Assembly (NCBI GenBank): GCA_003439945.1
Contig: QVRM01002140.1
Span: 1-64,000, forward strand
Length of the DNA stretch: 64,000 nt
DNA from: Dermanyssus gallinae
Taxonomy: Eukaryota; Arthropoda; Arachnida; Mesostigmata; Dermanyssidae
Direction: 5' to 3'
The number at the start of each line of letters is the position of its first letter. The stretch's first letter is position 1. Made by a program: the position numbers and the translations under genes. Below are positions 21,564 through 31,502 of the stretch, piece by piece. Under the pieces are notes generated by a model that saw nothing but the letters and a program-made list of their open reading frames with translations, made no database searches and was not told where the DNA came from.

Positions 21564-22982
21564 CTAAAAAATTACGAACGTTTCATTATATTATTAATGC
21601 CAGAGTTGTTCCGTTAACACACAATAATATTTTTAAGCACTTTCTTTGTTTATTTAATTTTTAATTTTACAACACCGATGATTTAATAGAATACCAAGTC
21701 ACAACAACAGAAAAAAATAATTTCCTGCACTAATAGGTGCAATAAGTAATTCCCACTTTGTAGTAGATCAAGCGTAACATCGTAATTCTGCCAAAAAGTA
21801 CTGTTGTTGGTGAAAGATGTGCAAGATTTGTTCAGATTGTCGCTGAATAAAATGCCTAAAAAGGTACTGTAGAAGCTCTCTTGCTATGTTTAGTATAAGC
21901 GAAACTAAATGCTCGCAGTAGACAATCGCATTTCATTAACGCTAGTAAGCATTCGTTTTAAATTTAAGAGATTCATCAATATTATAATTCAAATCCTTTA
22001 TATTGCATCGCCATGATGTAGGCACGATACCACCTTACTAAGAAATTGCTATTGCAATTATTTAAAAAAATTACCTTACTCCATGACACCTAAAATAGAC
22101 GCCTCGTTCCCCCTATACGGGTTTTATAAAAAACCGCCAAAGGCAACGCTTGCCTCAAGAATTGACACTCTCTGATTGCTCGTGACCTCCCAAGTTTGCA
22201 TATTTAATACAGGAATATATAAATTTTCTTGCTGATTGGTTTGAGTGGCTTTATGGCAATAGGCACAAACATATCTTGTTTTCAGTCCAGCGTATTTATT
22301 CCCTTTTCTGGCGTCGGTTGTCTTGCTACCCACCCCGAATCAACTCAGCTGCGATGTAAGTTGAAAGCCGCTGTTGTGCACAAAACCGTTGCATCCCAAG
22401 CTAAGCACTGCCCGTGTTACCATAATGCATTGGTCACTATCAGGTCTTTCTTCGCCAGCGGACACTAAACCTCTCGGTTCAAGTGTAGATGGTATACCGG
22501 CTTTCCTAAGAAACCTTAAAAGTCACAGTTGAGTTCAGCATGTCTAGACTATCTACCGGCGCTCTTCCGGCAACTCTTGTAGGTCACTGGAGTCAGTTCA
22601 CACAATTTACACGGAAACTACTTGCAGACAGGATCTAAGAGCGCGTGTCTTTAATCTTTAAACGTTTAGTATTTCTAAAAGTGTATGCTACAATACCTAC
22701 TGTCTAACGTTATGATTATTCACTTAATATAAGCCTTTGCCTTGGTCTAAGTACCTAATAAAGATTTTTGTAGAAATTCGCGCGCGACAACTAATGCGTC
22801 GCAGCCAATGAATTGTCATGCATTTGAATGTATCTAGTTATCTCAGATTTGTCAAAAATGTATTATTACAAACATGTTAGCTTATTATCATGTTAGCACT
22901 TTACCGTTAACACACGTTTAGGATTTGCTATGGTCAAAACCAGCTAATAAGATTCGAAAGAGAATTGACGTTGCAAACTAAC
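21564..22982. other. Intron of the receptor gene
   Basis: AT-rich non-coding DNA. The short overlapping frames at 22124-22468 have no recognised domain. Confidence 0.55.
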
Positions 22983-23220
22983 CTAAATGCATATGGCCCA
23001 CGCTCACGTACAACGGGTGTTGAATTCGGGTCGTTAATCCACGTGTCGTAATTTGAAAAGTCAAATGCATAAAGGAATTTATACGAGAGAGTCTGTGGTC
23101 GAGCGAGAACATCTGCCAACACGGAACCTTGTTTCAGCGGCGGAGGCGAAAAACGTTTCAATTGTAACGTCATAAACACCCACAGAGCCATGCCTAGAGC
23201 CACCGCCAGGAGGCCCAATA
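22983..23220 (-). CDS. Scavenger receptor exon A: first membrane helix and N-terminal ectodomain
   Basis: The acceptor TTTTTCATTTTCAG ends at 23221 and the donor AG|GTTAGT follows 22983. The exon starts with two bases of a split Val codon and ends with two bases of a split Arg codon. It encodes a hydrophobic helix (LGLLAVALGMALWVFMTL), a proline-rich linker, the aromatic FLYAFDFSNYDTWIND segment and VVRERGPYAFR, the hallmark 'ExGPYxYR' of CD36 proteins. The open frame continues past both splice sites, but those extensions do not resemble the family. The preceding exon, with the start codon and short cytosolic end, must lie upstream at higher coordinates and was not identified. Confidence 0.85.
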
Positions 23221-23494
23221 CTGAAAATGAAAAAACGGAACACTTTTTAACAGCGACAACGCAAATAATTCGCCGCAAAAATTACTGGAGCCATGAAAAG
23301 GTACGAAAGCAATGCAGCGTTATATCTTTGATCAACCTTTATACATATGAACCTACAAAGTTCAATAAGGCATTTACAGCAAGCTCACGCATATTTAAAA
23401 ACTTACTCTCTCATACGTTTTGGTACAATCAATAAGATCTGCGGAAAATAAATGTTGGTTGTATGGCCCTAAAGTAAATGGGTTGGCTCAACAT
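23221..23494. other. Upstream intron of the receptor gene
   Basis: No start-codon exon was found here. Confidence 0.4.
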
Positions 23495-24141
23495 TTTTGA
23501 GTTAATAGAGTTTCAAAGAGGTGCATTTCCTTGGCCCAATTAGGAGGATGCCCTCGCTTTTATTCTGCGCCAGTGTCAGGCCAACCCCCCTCATCTACCC
23601 AACGATCTCCGCCAGGGCGTCATTGACGCACAGTTCTAGTTGCTGGGGTAAGCGGGCTTTTACCACCACTGCGAGGTCGTCCGCATATGCCAGCAGTTCA
23701 GTGCCTTCTGAAGGGTCGTCTAAACGTAAGACGTCATCGTGTTAGGTTCCATAGAAAGGGCCCTAGAATCGAGCCCAGGGGAACCCCGGCCATCATGTCG
23801 AACTCAAAGCCCTTACTGAGAAGATAATAAAAACAGCAAAGCAGTTAGCCCCGGGGAAGGCTCCGGGCCCAGACGGGGTTCCACCTGACGTGAGGCAACT
23901 GCTGGCACGACCCATCCCTAGGCCTCTTGCGGATCTAGCGTCACGTTTGTTCCGAGGGGGCGCTTTTCCACCCAACGGAAACGTGCCTATCTTGTACTAA
24001 ACTAAATGCGTCACCCGGCTCGTCATTAATGCACCGCTCCATATGCCTACCTAACGCAGTTAGCAAACAAGTGGAAAAATGCCTAAATTATGAATAAGAA
24101 TGCCCTCTTGAACAACCAATACGGATTCCGTAGGGGCTGCT

Positions 24142-24144
<3 letters not shown>
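23495..24144. mobile_element. R1-like LINE split into two opposed halves
   Basis: Minus strand 23810 to about 23495 encodes RT motif B (AGVPLGSILGPFLW) and motif C (LLAYADDLAVVVKA), then ALAQNKSEGILLIG-like sequence. Plus strand 23811-24144 encodes an earlier part of the same kind of RT: KQLAPGKAPGPDGVPPD, the GGAFPP region and LNNQYGFRRGCS. The halves meet at about 23811 with no spacer. Stops are present in both. The order (far end of the inverted half nearest the flank, its 5' end joined to the other half) is that expected from twin priming. Confidence 0.78.

Positions 24145-24174
<30 letters not shown>
24144..24174. repeat. (TA)n microsatellite
   Basis: About 15 TA units separating the R1-like fragment from the GC-rich repeat. 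Confidence 0.95.
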
Positions 24175-24177
<3 letters not shown>

Positions 24178-24640
24178 CGAAAGTCTTTTTCCGGCGTTGG
24201 TCCGCTGGTGTGCGAGTACGCGCGCTGCGGGGACCTTCACGCTCCCACTTGAAAGTTGGTCAGACGGTGGTAAACTCCCAAAAGTAACTTTTCCGAGGCC
24301 ACTTTTGTTGGGCATACGATATCGATTGAGTGGCAACGAATACATTGTCATTTTGTCGTGGCCCATTCGAGGCTGTTAAGGCTACTATAAGTGCACGGGG
24401 GAAGTGTACTGCACATGGAACCTGGGCCGGACGGTTAACGCCTCGGGCTTTAGCAACCCGGTGGTACCGTCTGGGACGCCTGCTTCCTTGGGTTTATAGG
24501 CACAATGAGAGCAAGTTAGCCACACGAAGGCAGACCTCCCGTCGAGAAAACCATCTGGCTCTGCTGCTGCCGTTCGCAGCGGCGGGGCACCCCTGATCTA
24601 GGAGTAATCGATCTTCCCTCCGGGGGGCTAGTGTATTATA
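24178..24640 (+). mobile_element. GC-rich dispersed repeat, copy X1 (class unknown)
   Basis: About 460 bp matching, in opposite orientation, 51675-52133. Shared blocks include CTGCGGGGAC, TGGCAACGAATA, CGTGGCCCATTCGAGG, GGACGGTTAA and GGTGGTACCGTC. It is much richer in GC than its surroundings. A short frame with PHEGRPPVEKTIW corresponds to PHESRPPVKRTFW in the other copy. I do not recognise the family. Confidence 0.75.
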
Positions 24641-25299
24641 AATTTATTTTGAGCGCCGCCAGGGATAATCTTGGTTGGCTTGGCAAGCGGAACGCACAAA
24701 GACAAAGTAAGAAACGATATGTGCCAGGGTCATGTTGAACTCGAACTTCTACCACCTACATGAAGTAGAGGCCTACATGAAGTAGAGGCGCAACCTTTTA
24801 TGTCTGTGGTTCAAGGTCAAGATCAATGTAAAGTATTGACTAAACAATAATAATAATATGATTATTCGCTTTCAAACGTATTTAATTGATGCGTATAATG
24901 CCTCCGATAATCATGAAATACAATTTCGCGCAGTATTAAGAGACTTCAGCACAACAAACTAGTTTAGGCAATTGTTAAAATATAAACACAATTCACGGTT
25001 TGAACGTTTTGTAAAAACAAAGGTTCTAAACTAATCAGGTGGTTTAACTCACCGGTTGGGATGTGGCGCTGCATTTCAAGACGAACACCACTTAATTAAA
25101 TTGACGGTTAACAAAGCAGATTAATCTGAAACGCCAAAAACGGATTATTAAGTAAGGTGTAGACTTTTTGGCCATTCGCGTTTAGAGTTCGGTCGTGTTT
25201 TGTGTTTGTCCCCGTAATTACTAGAAGGGGCTTGACAGTCATTTTCATAGTCATAATTACATTATTCAACACTGGATAATGTATTAAGACGATGATGAC
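24641..25299. other. No recognised gene
   Basis: AT-rich. A 17-bp direct repeat (CTACATGAAGTAGAGGC) is at about 24759-24790. Confidence 0.5.
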
Positions 25300-25789
25300 T
25301 CACCGATATCTAAGCAAACATGCGCAATGCCAAACTGTTATACATTTAACTTAAATATGTACGGTCTACATACTAGTGCGGAGGAGCTCACCTAGGTTCT
25401 TAAACGTCGTGAAAGTAATGGCGCACCTTGAAGACGAGCTTCCCAGACGAGGGGGTCAAGCCTTCGGAAGGCAATATCTTCTGTGCTGCTAGATTGGTAC
25501 GATTCCAGAATAGGATTGCGCTACCCAACGAATTTACGGAGGTTCTCTGCTCCAAACACTAGTTAAGATTCGCTGCCCCTGGAGGTCCAAAAGTTCCAAT
25601 CCACTGTGCCGGTGCAAATTTTCAAATATCACCCGGAGAGACAATTATAAGCCAGTCGAAAAAACGAACTGAACTTTATTACGGGCAGACTACCCTTTAG
25701 CCCTACTGCGGCCTATTCCTCCTAAAATCTTGCTTTTCAGCCACGAGGTTGACACTTTGTTTAAAGATAGGGCTAACTAGAGCAGCCGG

Positions 25790-25793
<4 letters not shown>
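25300..25793 (+). mobile_element. RLE LINE fragment, copy C
   Basis: Aligns by eye with the copy at 27.8-28.7 kb: CTCACCGATATC at the left, CTGTGCTGCTAGATTGGTACG, GAGGTTCTCTGCTCCAAA, GCCTATTCCT and TTTTCAGCCACGAGG. It then jumps to GATAGGGCTAACTAGAGCAG, which in the copy at 37.7-38.9 kb lies about 290 bp further on. Heavily deleted and without an open frame. Confidence 0.7.
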
Positions 25794-25796
<3 letters not shown>

Positions 25797-25828
<32 letters not shown>

Positions 25829-25945
25829 GAAAGATTTAGTGTTCATACAAAAGCAACAGGTGCTCCTGGTGAGATATATATATATATATATAAACCTGAA
25901 AGATTTAGTGTTCATACAAAAGCAAAATGGTGCTCCCGGTAAGAG
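25797..25945. repeat. (TA)n flanked by a tandem duplication
   Basis: CCTGAAAGATTTAGTGTTCA and the following TACAAAAGCA occur at about 25828 and again at about 25895, each preceded by a TA tract. The duplication spans the 3' end of the minus-strand RLE fragment. Confidence 0.85.
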
Positions 25946-26960
25946 TTCGATACTATGCACACGCTCAGCACACAAACTGTGTCTACTCACCCAACAACGA
26001 AATTGCGCTCGCTCTGTTGAGCTGTACCGTCCAGAAAGTATCGTCGTGCGCTCGTTTGAGTAGTTTGTCGCAAGAACAGAAGATTGTGCATGTGCACACT
26101 CGGCCAATGATTTGCTGCAACGCTTAGCTTGGGCTAGCTAACCAACTGAGCAGTTAATAGCAAAACGTCGTGCGTAGGGTTTGTTGTCGTCCGTAGATAG
26201 CGGATCAATTTCCCTACAATTATGTATGCAAGACACATGTCACTTATGATAAGCTAAGTCAAAAAGCTCAGCGGGCGTGTATTGTGACTATAACGTGTTG
26301 GTTTCGCTTAGGCCAGTCCGATATCACCTCACAAGTGTGCCCCAAACAGAGGCCGCGTTTTCACGTTGTGTGTCAAGATTCAGACGTTGTTTAAATAAGG
26401 TTGACGGTCTGCTATCACCGGTTGGCAGATTTAACAAAATGTCGACTTGCAGATCAACTGCCTGGTTTGAATACCAGGAGCACCCAAAGCAACAAAGCAG
26501 AACCTTATTATTGAGGACCTTCTTAGCTTACTGGTCTCCGCAAAGAGGAATGCAGCTTCTGATGTGCCGCCACCGACCACAGAAAGTCCTAGGGAGTCGC
26601 TAACGGTTGCATCCAACAAGCATTTTACCTCGCTTGAATGGTGTATGTGTCATCCCATCTGGACGTCTGCCGTCATCCGCGCAGAAGCCCGCGGGTTAAA
26701 GGATGCGCGGACGACCGCATGACATAGGGACTTTGCTCAAGATCTCGTTAATAGCGGTATGTCTAAGGCGTCGTCCTGCGCTGATAATACACTATAGGCC
26801 GTGATGTCCTAGTTTGTCGACGGAGTGACCACATTGATACCGATGAGGGTCAACTAGGTCTGTCCCTAGTCGTAGGCCTACGGCTATGCGAAAAAAAGGC
26901 CCTGCTACAAAATTTGATCAGCATGATGAACCGTTTGCGCTGGTGGTGTCTGAGTCTGAG
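25915..26960 (-). mobile_element. 5'-truncated RLE LINE, copy E
   Basis: The minus strand encodes the C-terminal nuclease part of an RLE LINE. 26880-26740 gives a Cys/His cluster ending in RRLRHTAINEILSK; 26619-26431 gives DATVSDSLG, the core after the PD motif; 26460-26300 gives a C-terminal block like the LNLDTQRENAAS region. A 3' UTR of about 350 bp follows to 25915. The frame is broken. The 3' part is shared with the copy at 31503-32740, so both belong to one subfamily. Confidence 0.75.
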
Positions 26961-27230
26961 CGGAAGACTAAGCTGAATTGATGAGTCTAGTGGTCAATTA
27001 ACGCTTATAAAGTAAGCATCCTAAGAAAAACAAATGTAGACCCTGCTTGCAACGAGTTCACTCACGGCACATTGTTGAGTAGTCTAAGGCTTTTTACTTT
27101 AATTGCTCTTACTGCAAGATATCCAGCAGTAAAGCAGTTTGGGTCAACTCAGTGGATGCAGTCAGGCAACTTACGCAGCTTTCTGCAATATGGTCGATAC
27201 CAGTCACGCTGATCTATCTGGCTCTTACCT
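26961..27230. other. No recognised gene
   Basis: No coding or repeat match seen. Confidence 0.4.
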
Positions 27231-27750
27231 CCTTCAAAGCGAGACAAACTTGGCACGGCTTTTAAACTTGTGATAAAAAAGCTTCCGTAGCAAGCTTTTG
27301 TGCAAATATGTTAGAGGCGCTTTAACCGACGTTGTTCGGTGTTACAGGGCGTCAGACATGAGTTGATAGCAATCCTGAAAACAATACGGAGGTGAGGCCG
27401 CACTTGCTTTCCTAGTATTGGATGACCGCAACAGGGTTACATGTCCTGTGTGCAACAGTGTCTTCACGAAAAGGGGTTTTGCTAGACTACCTCCTTCAAA
27501 GCAAGACAAGCTTGGCACGGCTTTTAAACTTATGATAAAAAAACTTCCGTAGCAAGCTTTTGTGCAAAGGTGTTAGAGGCGCTTTAACCGACGTCGTTCG
27601 GTGTTACAGGGCGTCAGACATAGTTGATAGCAATCCTGAAGACAATACGGAGGTGAGGCCGCACTTGCTTCCCTAGTATTGGATGACCGCAACAGGGTTA
27701 CATGTCATGTGTGCAACAGTGCCTTCACGAAAAGGGGTTTTGCTAGACAT
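27231..27750. repeat. Tandem duplication of about 259 bp
   Basis: 27231-27489 and 27490-27750 are direct copies with few differences, from CCTCCTTCAAAGCNAGACAA to GGGGTTTTGCTAGAC. The unit includes the zinc-finger coding stretch of the RLE LINE, so the element would have had two fingers in a row if it had been open. Confidence 0.92.
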
Positions 27751-29002
27751 ATCAGCCAGACGCGCCGATGACGAAATGATGAAAGAATTGACGCTAACAC
27801 TCACCGATATCCAGGCAAACTGCGCCATGCTTTACTGTTACGCAATTAACTTATTTATGTGCGGTCTACTATCGCGGAGAAACTTACCTAGGTTTTCTTA
27901 AACGCCGTCAAAGGCAACGACCTTCACGCCTGGTTCTCTTTGTTCTCCTTTGCTCCGATCGCGCTGCAACTTCCTCGGGCCAGGAAGGACGCTCAATCCA
28001 TGTCTGTCCAGGTCCAAGAACCTACGCAAATGTTTAACGAAATTAAGGCTCAGGGATCTGACGAGAATCAAGAGTTAAGTATTGGCCCACATTGACGACG
28101 GCCTTCCTATACGAGTGGGGTCAAGCTGTCGGAAAGCAAATATTCCGGTGCTGCAAGATTGGTGAGCTCCCAGGATATGTTTGCGCTAGCCAACGAGTAT
28201 ACGGAGGTTCTCTGCTCCAAATAATCACATGCTCTATGCCCACACCCCGGCGGTCACACTGTCTTTAACGTCGCGTGAAGAGATACTGAATGCCTTTAGC
28301 AGAATTCATGAGATCCTATTTATTGCATGACCTGTTGTCTGATGCACGACTAGCTCACGCTATTGCTAAAGTAATTGATGTGCTCAGACTAAGCTCGCCT
28401 CCATCTTATCCCATGCTACTCATCTTTGGGACAAAAATTGACATTTATCTTCGAGGCGAAACTAGAAATTCTTATGTCAATACTAGCTAGTATTCGCTGC
28501 TCCTGGAGGCACAGGGGTGCCAAACTTCCGAAACCCTTTCAATAGCACGCGGGGAGACCGTTGGCTTTGACCTATCAAGTTGTGGGCTATTTTACCAGAA
28601 GAACCTGGCCACCAAAAAACGAACTGGACTTTTCCACAGGTAGACTCTCCGTTGGAGCCCCACTGTGGCCTATTCCTTAGATCTTACTTTTCAGCCACAC
28701 AACCTTTGGCACACACCTGCTCATTACCTAAGCTCTTACAGTATTTTATTGGACTTAACTTAGACACTTTAGAGAACACATTAAAACTTAGGCTGACAGC
28801 TGTGGCAAGGGATCAAGCAGTGCTCCCGGTTTTTTAGCTGACCTTTGTGTGCCGGGCGCGGCCGTGATGACAGAACTCTCAATCGTGTCGTCGTTGACTC
28901 AGGCTGCGGACCGAGTATGCATTATTGGGCAATTATGGGTGGAAATCTTATAACGTTGAACTTCAAAGGCTGACCGATGAGTTGTCGTTGCTATCCGATT
29001 AA
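27231..29002 (+). mobile_element. Decayed RLE LINE, copy B (5' and middle part)
   Basis: It starts with a tandemly duplicated unit carrying an N-terminal zinc-finger region (VTCHVCNSAFTKRGFARHI, where the second His appears lost). RT-upstream and RT sequence follows with deletions, and from 28740 the thumb region (LRLTAVARDQAVLP). Homology with the copy at 37.7-38.9 kb runs to 29002 and then stops abruptly where a PHD-finger LINE begins. The family's 3' end resumes at 31245. Multiple stops. Confidence 0.75.
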
Positions 29003-29312
29003 TCCGTTGTTTACAGTCAGGTACACCAGACGCGTCCGCGGCTTGCTCTTCTGTAGTGTTTGTAGGGTGGTCTCTCTTGCACGCGACCTTTTTTGTGTAA
29101 CCGCGTACCTCCCGAGCAGTGTCTTTCTCCAAAACAGTCTGAAACAATAACGTTTTGTGACAACCTTTGTGTGGTAAGCGCTCTCCGTGAAACTTCATAA
29201 ATAGCGTGTCATTCGACACTGCCGGACACGCTTGACTTTTTCGTAGTCTATTTTCGCGCATCCCAATCATAAACATGCAAGGGGTGAAACTTAAACTAAA
29301 CAAACTGACCAA
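28899..29312 (-). other. Unassigned minus-strand open frame
   Basis: An open frame of 137 codons overlapping the end of RLE copy B. The low-coordinate part is antisense to LINE sequence. The part above 29003 (with SNDTLFMKFHGERLPHKG) has no family I recognise. Probably chance. Confidence 0.2.
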
Positions 29313-29384
29313 ATTAAAACAATAAAAAGCTCAAAGATAACCCCGCTAGTCCAAACTAACCTGACACTGGAAAGAGCTACTCAA

Positions 29385-31244
29385 ATGAAATGCAATGAGT
29401 GTCAGTTGCGGGTGCATCTTAGGTGCACGTCGTACTCCTATGCAGAAGCGAAGAAGGATGAGATTAAGAACAGCTAAAAATGTGCGAAGTGTTGTCCCTC
29501 GTTGCCTGGCGACGATGCAGATAACGATATAAATATCTCACCAACCAAATGAAAACGCTACAGTCAGCTGTTGGCCAGCTGATGACAGCGAACAAAACTC
29601 GAAACGAAGAACGACCACCTGGAGAAGAAAATGGACAAACTCTGCAGTCTCAATAGATACAAGCGTCAAGGCAAAAAAACGAGCAGTAGGAAATCGTGCT
29701 GCAAGTCTATCGAGCGGCCGCAGTCTAAACCGTCCCTTGGCCTCAAACCGAAATCTGAGCCATTCTCTGCCAGGCTTGCCCACTGTTTAATTCCCGCCAA
29801 GTGTCACTCTAAAGCAGAGAACCGAAAATAGCGAGTCCTGGAAGATGGCGGAACACAGACTGCATCGAGTGGTGCACGTTGGTGCCCCGTCTGATCAGGG
29901 ACCAGCGACCCTACCGCGCAAGTCGGTTCGTCTCTGTACTAAGAGGATGTCCATCTTTGGACAAAACAGTTGTTGTATATATATTCGGTTGTTGTAAAAT
30001 AAAAATAAAAACTAGATCATTTCACTACAGTTCGTTCTACGTGGAGATACCGGACAGCGATGTCGATAAAGTCTTCAAACCGTCGATTTGGAATTCCGGA
30101 GCTATAATAAAAGAGTTCTGCGGTCGTCTACGAACCGCAGAACTCTTCTGCGGTTCGTAGGAAGCTAGGAGTAGGAAAGTAGCTAGGAAAGTAGGAGCTT
30201 TCGCAACTACTTCACAAAAGCAGAAGTGGAGTTCTGCTTTTAGTCGAAGCCCAAACACCCTGTGCCCCAGTGACCGTCACGACATTATCTAAGACAGTTG
30301 CCATCGATCTTCTACTGCCCAGCAGCCGAATGCGGCTTACCCGTTTTTAATTTAGCCCTCCCGGTACATCAGCAGAGCTTAATCGTAACATGACCACACC
30401 GACCTGAAACTGCTCACTTCCATTGACAGCAGCGTCGTTACTGCCGATTACTTTAACCAAGGCGACACAGATTGTATTAACTCCATATCTTCGTACCTCA
30501 AGTCTAATGAGCACGGCAATGAGATCGACAAATGCGGACGACTGAGTAAGGAAGATTTTCTGCTTTAATTCAATAGCACAGCTAGTCTTGATCAACTCGT
30601 GAAGAAACCCACCAGAGGCCAAAACTTACTCGAACTAGTGTTCGTAAACGATGAATCCGTCGATAATGTTGTTTGTTCTCCTGCTCCCATTGCCAGTGAT
30701 CATAAAATTGTCAGCTTCACGATAGCTCCGGGCTCATCTCTTTTGTACTCTCCGACCCCCCTGGACTATGCCAACGGAGACTACGATGGAATGGTGTCTT
30801 ACCTTCTAGCTACCGACTGGAACTTATTCTTTTCTACCTGCGCGGACTCAACGAGATGTATAATCATTTTCTCGAGAACATGCACATGCTGCAGGATTTT
30901 TAGGTGCCATGCAAAACAGTCGTCTGAGCGCACAGGTTCGATACGAATTGTCTAGCGACCTCAAACGTCAAAGCAACTACTACTTTGAATGGGCTTTTAA
31001 ACTGGATCTCAAGTTGTCCGTACAAAAGTGCGCTAATCTACACACAAAAGCTTTAAATTAATGGTTTAACAAATACTAGATACTACACCCTTGGCGGTGA
31101 GCATCTATAAGATGCAACGATAATAAAATACTTTGGTGTATTGAGTTTTACTAGTTTGAAATATAGCGCACATATAACGGAAACTGTAGCCCGCGCATCT
31201 AGGAAGGTTGATGGGAGACTTAAAAACGTTCAAAGTCTTACGAA
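29385..31244 (+). mobile_element. PHD-finger LINE fragment inside RLE copy B
   Basis: 29385-29500 encodes a Cys/His cluster with NECQLRVHLRC and KCAKC, as in PHD-type fingers of CR1-like ORF1. 29855-29965 and 30010-30160 resemble the ORF1 C-terminal domain (HRVVHVG.., SIWNSGAIIKEFCGRLR). 30540-30770 is the C-terminal part of an APE endonuclease (KKPTRGQNLLELVFVND, ASDHKIVSFTI). 31000-31240 resembles the RT thumb (YFGVLSFTSLKYSAHITE in shifted frames). The RT core is deleted. It is the same broad group as 52.9-56.9 kb. Confidence 0.7.
30112..30160. repeat. Three-part inverted repeat
   Basis: AGAGTTCTGCGGT (30112-30124) pairs with 30134-30146, 13 of 13. CTACGAACCGCAGAA (30128-30142) pairs with 30146-30160, 15 of 15, with a 3-nt loop. 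The two hairpins share the central segment and are mutually exclusive. Confidence 0.95.
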
Positions 31245-31345
31245 AGGCTGTCGCTCGACATTTAACGAGGAAATGCAGCATCTATTTCAAGGCACATTTT
31301 TTATATAGGCTAACCCTGGGTTAGAGAGTCCGTGGCCGGGCCACG
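31245..31345 (+). mobile_element. RLE LINE 3' end, copy B resumed
   Basis: GGCTGTCGCTCGACATTTAACGAGG through CTAACCCTGGGTTAGAGA matches 38745-38830, the last coding bases of the RLE LINE. In copy B the preceding nuclease region is missing and replaced by the PHD-finger LINE. Confidence 0.8.
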
Positions 31346-31502
31346 GAGACAATCGTTTACTGCCAACATCCATATATGTTAATTAAATTGTAATTGTGCT
31401 CTTATATATGCCTTAGATGTAGACTGGAGTGCTATTTTCTTTGTTAAATAATACAATGTATTATATTATTATTAGCTGTTAGCGACAGATGCAACGTATC
31501 TT

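Larger units (their letters stand above)
12928..23220 (-). other. CD36/SCARB family scavenger receptor gene (span of the visible exons)
   Basis: The gene encodes a two-helix membrane receptor of the CD36/SCARB family, whose members bind lipids, lipoproteins or microbial ligands with a large extracellular loop. Eight minus-strand exons join in matching phase: 22983-23220, 21345-21563, 20451-20609, 17259-17462, 16677-16887, 15871-15972, 14557-14757 and 12928-13317. Together they give about 574 residues. The helix-to-helix distance is roughly 395 residues, close to the family. Landmarks are RERGPYAFR, LFVTVSVGD, a CPTLC pair, LSLPHFLHGDP, FPIFWQEI and the C-terminal helix. The exon with the start codon is not visible. 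I see no in-frame stop, so the gene may be functional. Confidence 0.85.

Noticed and set aside
23521..23745. Plus-strand 74-codon frame
   Set aside because: It is the reverse of an R1-like RT motif C region, which explains its openness.
28899..29312. 137-codon minus-strand open frame as a host gene
   Set aside because: Part is antisense to an RLE LINE and the rest has no recognisable domain or splice context.
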